Source: an uncultured Haloferula sp.
Lineage (GTDB): Bacteria > Verrucomicrobiota > Verrucomicrobiae > Verrucomicrobiales > Akkermansiaceae
Reading direction: 5' to 3'
Assembly (NCBI GenBank): GCA_946885645.1
Contig: CAMPGU010000093.1
Span: 1 to 13,425 of the forward strand
DNA: 13,425 bases
Shown: in pieces, positions 12,355 to 13,425 of the stretch
How the letters are laid out: each line of letters starts with the position of its first letter
Numbering within the stretch: position 1 is the stretch's first letter
Made by a program: the position numbers and the translations under genes
Notes under the pieces: generated by a model
Told to the model about the DNA's origin: nothing
The model's database searches: none
Seen by the model: the letters and a program-made list of their open reading frames with translations, nothing else

Positions 12355-12484
12355 GCCCGTGTCCTAACCCGTTTGCACCCCTTTTGCACCCCTTTGCACC
12401 CCAAAATTGGGGTGTTTTGCGGAGTTTCGGAGGCATCTGAACACCACCCTCATTCTCCCAAAATCCGCCCCGGGAAGGAAGCGG
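12355..12484. other. Probable host-element junction (attachment-site region)
   Basis: The stretch lies between the integrase start and the 3' end of host rnpB and contains no gene. One phage-host attachment site should be here or in the terminal bases of rnpB. The exact core cannot be fixed, because the other copy is outside the window. Confidence 0.5.
12372..12414 (+). repeat. Three TTTGCACCCC direct repeats followed by an inverted repeat
   Basis: TTTGCACCCC occurs at 12372-12381, 12383-12392 and 12393-12402, with a period of 10-11 bp. The last copy leads into CACCCCAA-AA-TTGGGGTG (12397-12414). The array lies 18-60 bp upstream of the integrase ATG. Helically phased repeats beside an integrase and the junction are typical of arm-type integrase sites or of an operator for int. 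Confidence 0.7.
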
Positions 12485-12879
12485 GCCGCTCTCCTGTAAG
12501 CCGGATTCTGTACCCGGGGACCTGTTCCCCGGGCGGCGATCATTTCTCTAAACCCCTTGTTACGAGGGAGTTCCCGCTTGCGCGGGATGCGACTAATACC
12601 CGGGGATACGGCGGGCGGGCAGCCCTTCCCCTGTTCTGTCTTGCACCACGCGAGGTTTGCCGTGCCGCGCCGGTTACCCGGTCGCGCGGTGGGCTCTTAC
12701 CCCACCCTTTCACCCTTACCTGTGCCCTTGCGGGCCATCGGCGGTATGCTCTCTGCTGCACTGTCTGTCCAGGAGCCTTGACGCTCCCGTCCCTCCTTTT
12801 CAGGAGGCGCGTTGCCCTGCGGTGTCCGGACTTTCCTCGACCTTGCAAGCAAGGCCGCGATCACCCGGAGAGCGGCGGG
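12483..12879 (-). ncRNA. rnpB: RNase P RNA, bacterial type A
   Basis: RNA component of RNase P, which processes tRNA 5' ends. On the minus strand the 5' end GCCGCTCTCC (12876-12867) pairs perfectly with the 3' GGAGAGCGGC (12494-12485), giving helix P1. The conserved 5' core GAGGAAAGTCCGGAC is at 12838-12824, the universally conserved ACAGAATCCGGCTTAC is at 12511-12496, and the internal stretch around 12716-12683 (AGGGTGAAAGGGTGGGGTAAG, then GAGCCCACCGCG) matches the specificity/core boundary of type A RNAs. At about 395 nt, its length is normal. It appears complete, so the integration event has not destroyed it; it is the nearest host gene to the integrase, and its 3' end faces the element. 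Confidence 0.95.
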
Positions 12880-12882
12880 GCC

Positions 12883-12911
12883 AAAATAGCGGCGAAAACA
12901 GCGCGTGGAAA
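12883..12911 (-). promoter_or_regulatory. Candidate rnpB promoter
   Basis: On the minus strand TTTCCA (12911-12906), a 17-bp spacer and TATTTT (12888-12883) lie just before the first P1 base. That places the start of transcription near 12876-12879, where the RNA should begin. Confidence 0.5.
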
Positions 12912-12936
12912 GGGCCAAGTGCCCGGATCCCCTCAT

Positions 12937-13422
12937 TCACCCGACCCAGAAGCAATCGACGAAGAACCAGACGATCATCACGAGGCCGATCAGCAGCTTC
13001 ATTCCCATGCCCGCGACGGTGCCCACCACCGATCCGACACCGGAAACGGCCGCCGGTTTCAATTCCTGCTTCGCGAGCCACTTTTCAAACACGAACGCTC
13101 CGACCAGCGGTCCGGCGATCAGGCCGATCGGGAAGAAAAACATCCCCACGATACCGCCGAGAAGCGCGCCCCAGGCCCCCCATTTCGTCCCGCCGAACCA
13201 TTTCGTCCCGGCAGCTCCGGCGGCAAATTCGAACGCCTGCGAGAGCGTCATGAGCGCCGTGAGGATTACGAAGCTCCACCATTCCATGCCGGAACCTTCC
13301 CGGCCGAGCATCAGGCGATGGGCGATGGCCGCAAAAAGCAGGATCAGATGCCCGGGCAGGATCGGAATGATACAGCCGATGAGGCCGGCGATGAGCAGGC
13401 ACGAGGTGACGACCCATGCCAC
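12937..13422 (-). CDS. DUF456 family membrane protein (5' end may lie outside window)
   Basis: 161 aa in the window from GTG 13422; the frame stays open to the window edge, so the true start may be a few codons further out. It contains several hydrophobic spans (VVTSCLLIAGLIGCIIPILPG; LLFAAIAHRL; a segment near 48-70; LIGLVMIVWFFVDCFWVG at the end) and a glycine-rich motif, GALLGGIVGMFFFPIGLIAGPLVGAF (about 85-110), which is the hallmark of DUF456 proteins. It is a small inner-membrane protein of unknown function. It lies 57 bp upstream of rnpB on the same strand and is part of the host backbone, not of the element. Confidence 0.88.
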   Translation of the reverse strand: MAWVVTSCLLIAGLIGCIIPILPGHLILLFAAIAHRLMLGREGSGMEWWSFVILTALMTLSQAFEFAAGAAGTKWFGGTKWGAWGALLGGIVGMFFFPIGLIAGPLVGAFVFEKWLAKQELKPAAVSGVGSVVGTVAGMGMKLLIGLVMIVWFFVDCFWVG

Positions 13423-13425
13423 CCC

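Larger units (their letters stand above)
1..12482. mobile_element. Prophage or phage-derived integrative element, one end
   Basis: An integrase sits next to the host rnpB gene. It is followed by a control region and a tightly packed operon with RecT, YqaJ exonuclease, RusA, DnaC-like loader and DUF1376 genes, a standard early module of temperate tailed phages. No terminase, portal or capsid gene is in the window; these would be expected to the left of position 1, after the ParB/methyltransferase genes. The right boundary lies between the integrase start (12354) and the 3' end of rnpB (about 12483). The left boundary is outside the window. An integrative non-phage element is possible, but the gene set favours a phage. 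Confidence 0.82.

Noticed and set aside
12397..12414. CACCCCAA/TTGGGGTG inverted repeat as an rnpB terminator
   Set aside because: In the rnpB direction no U-run follows; TTTT follows only on the plus strand, where no gene ends. Treated as part of the repeat array.
12540..13253. Several open frames across rnpB on both strands
   Set aside because: The region is fully explained by RNase P RNA with matching ends and conserved core; the frames are chance.
1..13425. CRISPR array, tRNA, tmRNA or insertion sequence
   Set aside because: No regularly spaced repeats with unique spacers, no cloverleaf or tmRNA-like sequence noticed, and no transposase; only short regulatory repeats were found.

Overview
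This 13.4 kb window looks like one end of an integrated tailed phage (prophage), or a closely related integrative element, in a GC-rich bacterium. About 0.9 kb of host chromosome lies at the right edge. The host is probably a member of Verrucomicrobiota. This rests mainly on a perfect 14-bp copy of the LexA motif I know for that phylum (TGTTC-N4-GAACA) at 1507-1520, and on general base composition; it is inference. The host part is the RNase P RNA gene (rnpB, minus strand, about 12483-12879), with its P1 helix closed by both ends and its conserved core visible, and a DUF456 membrane protein gene running off the right edge.

Layout from right to left: host DUF456 gene and rnpB; a 130-bp junction with iterated TTTGCACCCC repeats, where one attachment site should lie; a tyrosine integrase (11122-12354, minus); a putative lipoprotein cargo gene (10681-11106, plus); a control region (8832-10511) with three small ribbon-helix-helix (RHH) proteins, one of them only 58 codons, a coiled-coil protein and a small HTH-like protein; then a long minus-strand early operon (8785 to 2260).

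The early operon encodes small uncharacterised proteins (including a zinc-ribbon-like and a two-TM protein), a protein with an RMF-like C-terminal domain, a RecT annealase, a coiled-coil protein, a YqaJ/lambda-type exonuclease, a RusA-type resolvase, a DUF1376-like replication protein, a DnaC-like helicase loader, and an HTH plus AP2-like DNA-binding protein. Most genes overlap the next by ATGA-type junctions, so they are probably translated as a coupled unit. Exonuclease, annealase and resolvase form a recombination set; the DUF1376 protein and the loader form a replication set.

The operon is interrupted by a lower-GC, oppositely oriented orphan gene (1643-2248). Beyond it are two overlapping ParB-domain genes; the second is fused to a methyltransferase-like domain and leaves the window at position 1.

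The most interesting part is regulation. No CI-like repressor is present. Instead, two divergent RHH genes flank three copies of the palindrome GTTTAATAAAC at 30- and 20-bp spacing. The same 16-bp sequence containing a LexA-type box occurs before a third RHH gene and exactly over the start codon of the first ParB gene. The window therefore suggests an RHH-based lysogeny switch wired directly to the host SOS repressor. This is a hypothesis from sequence only.
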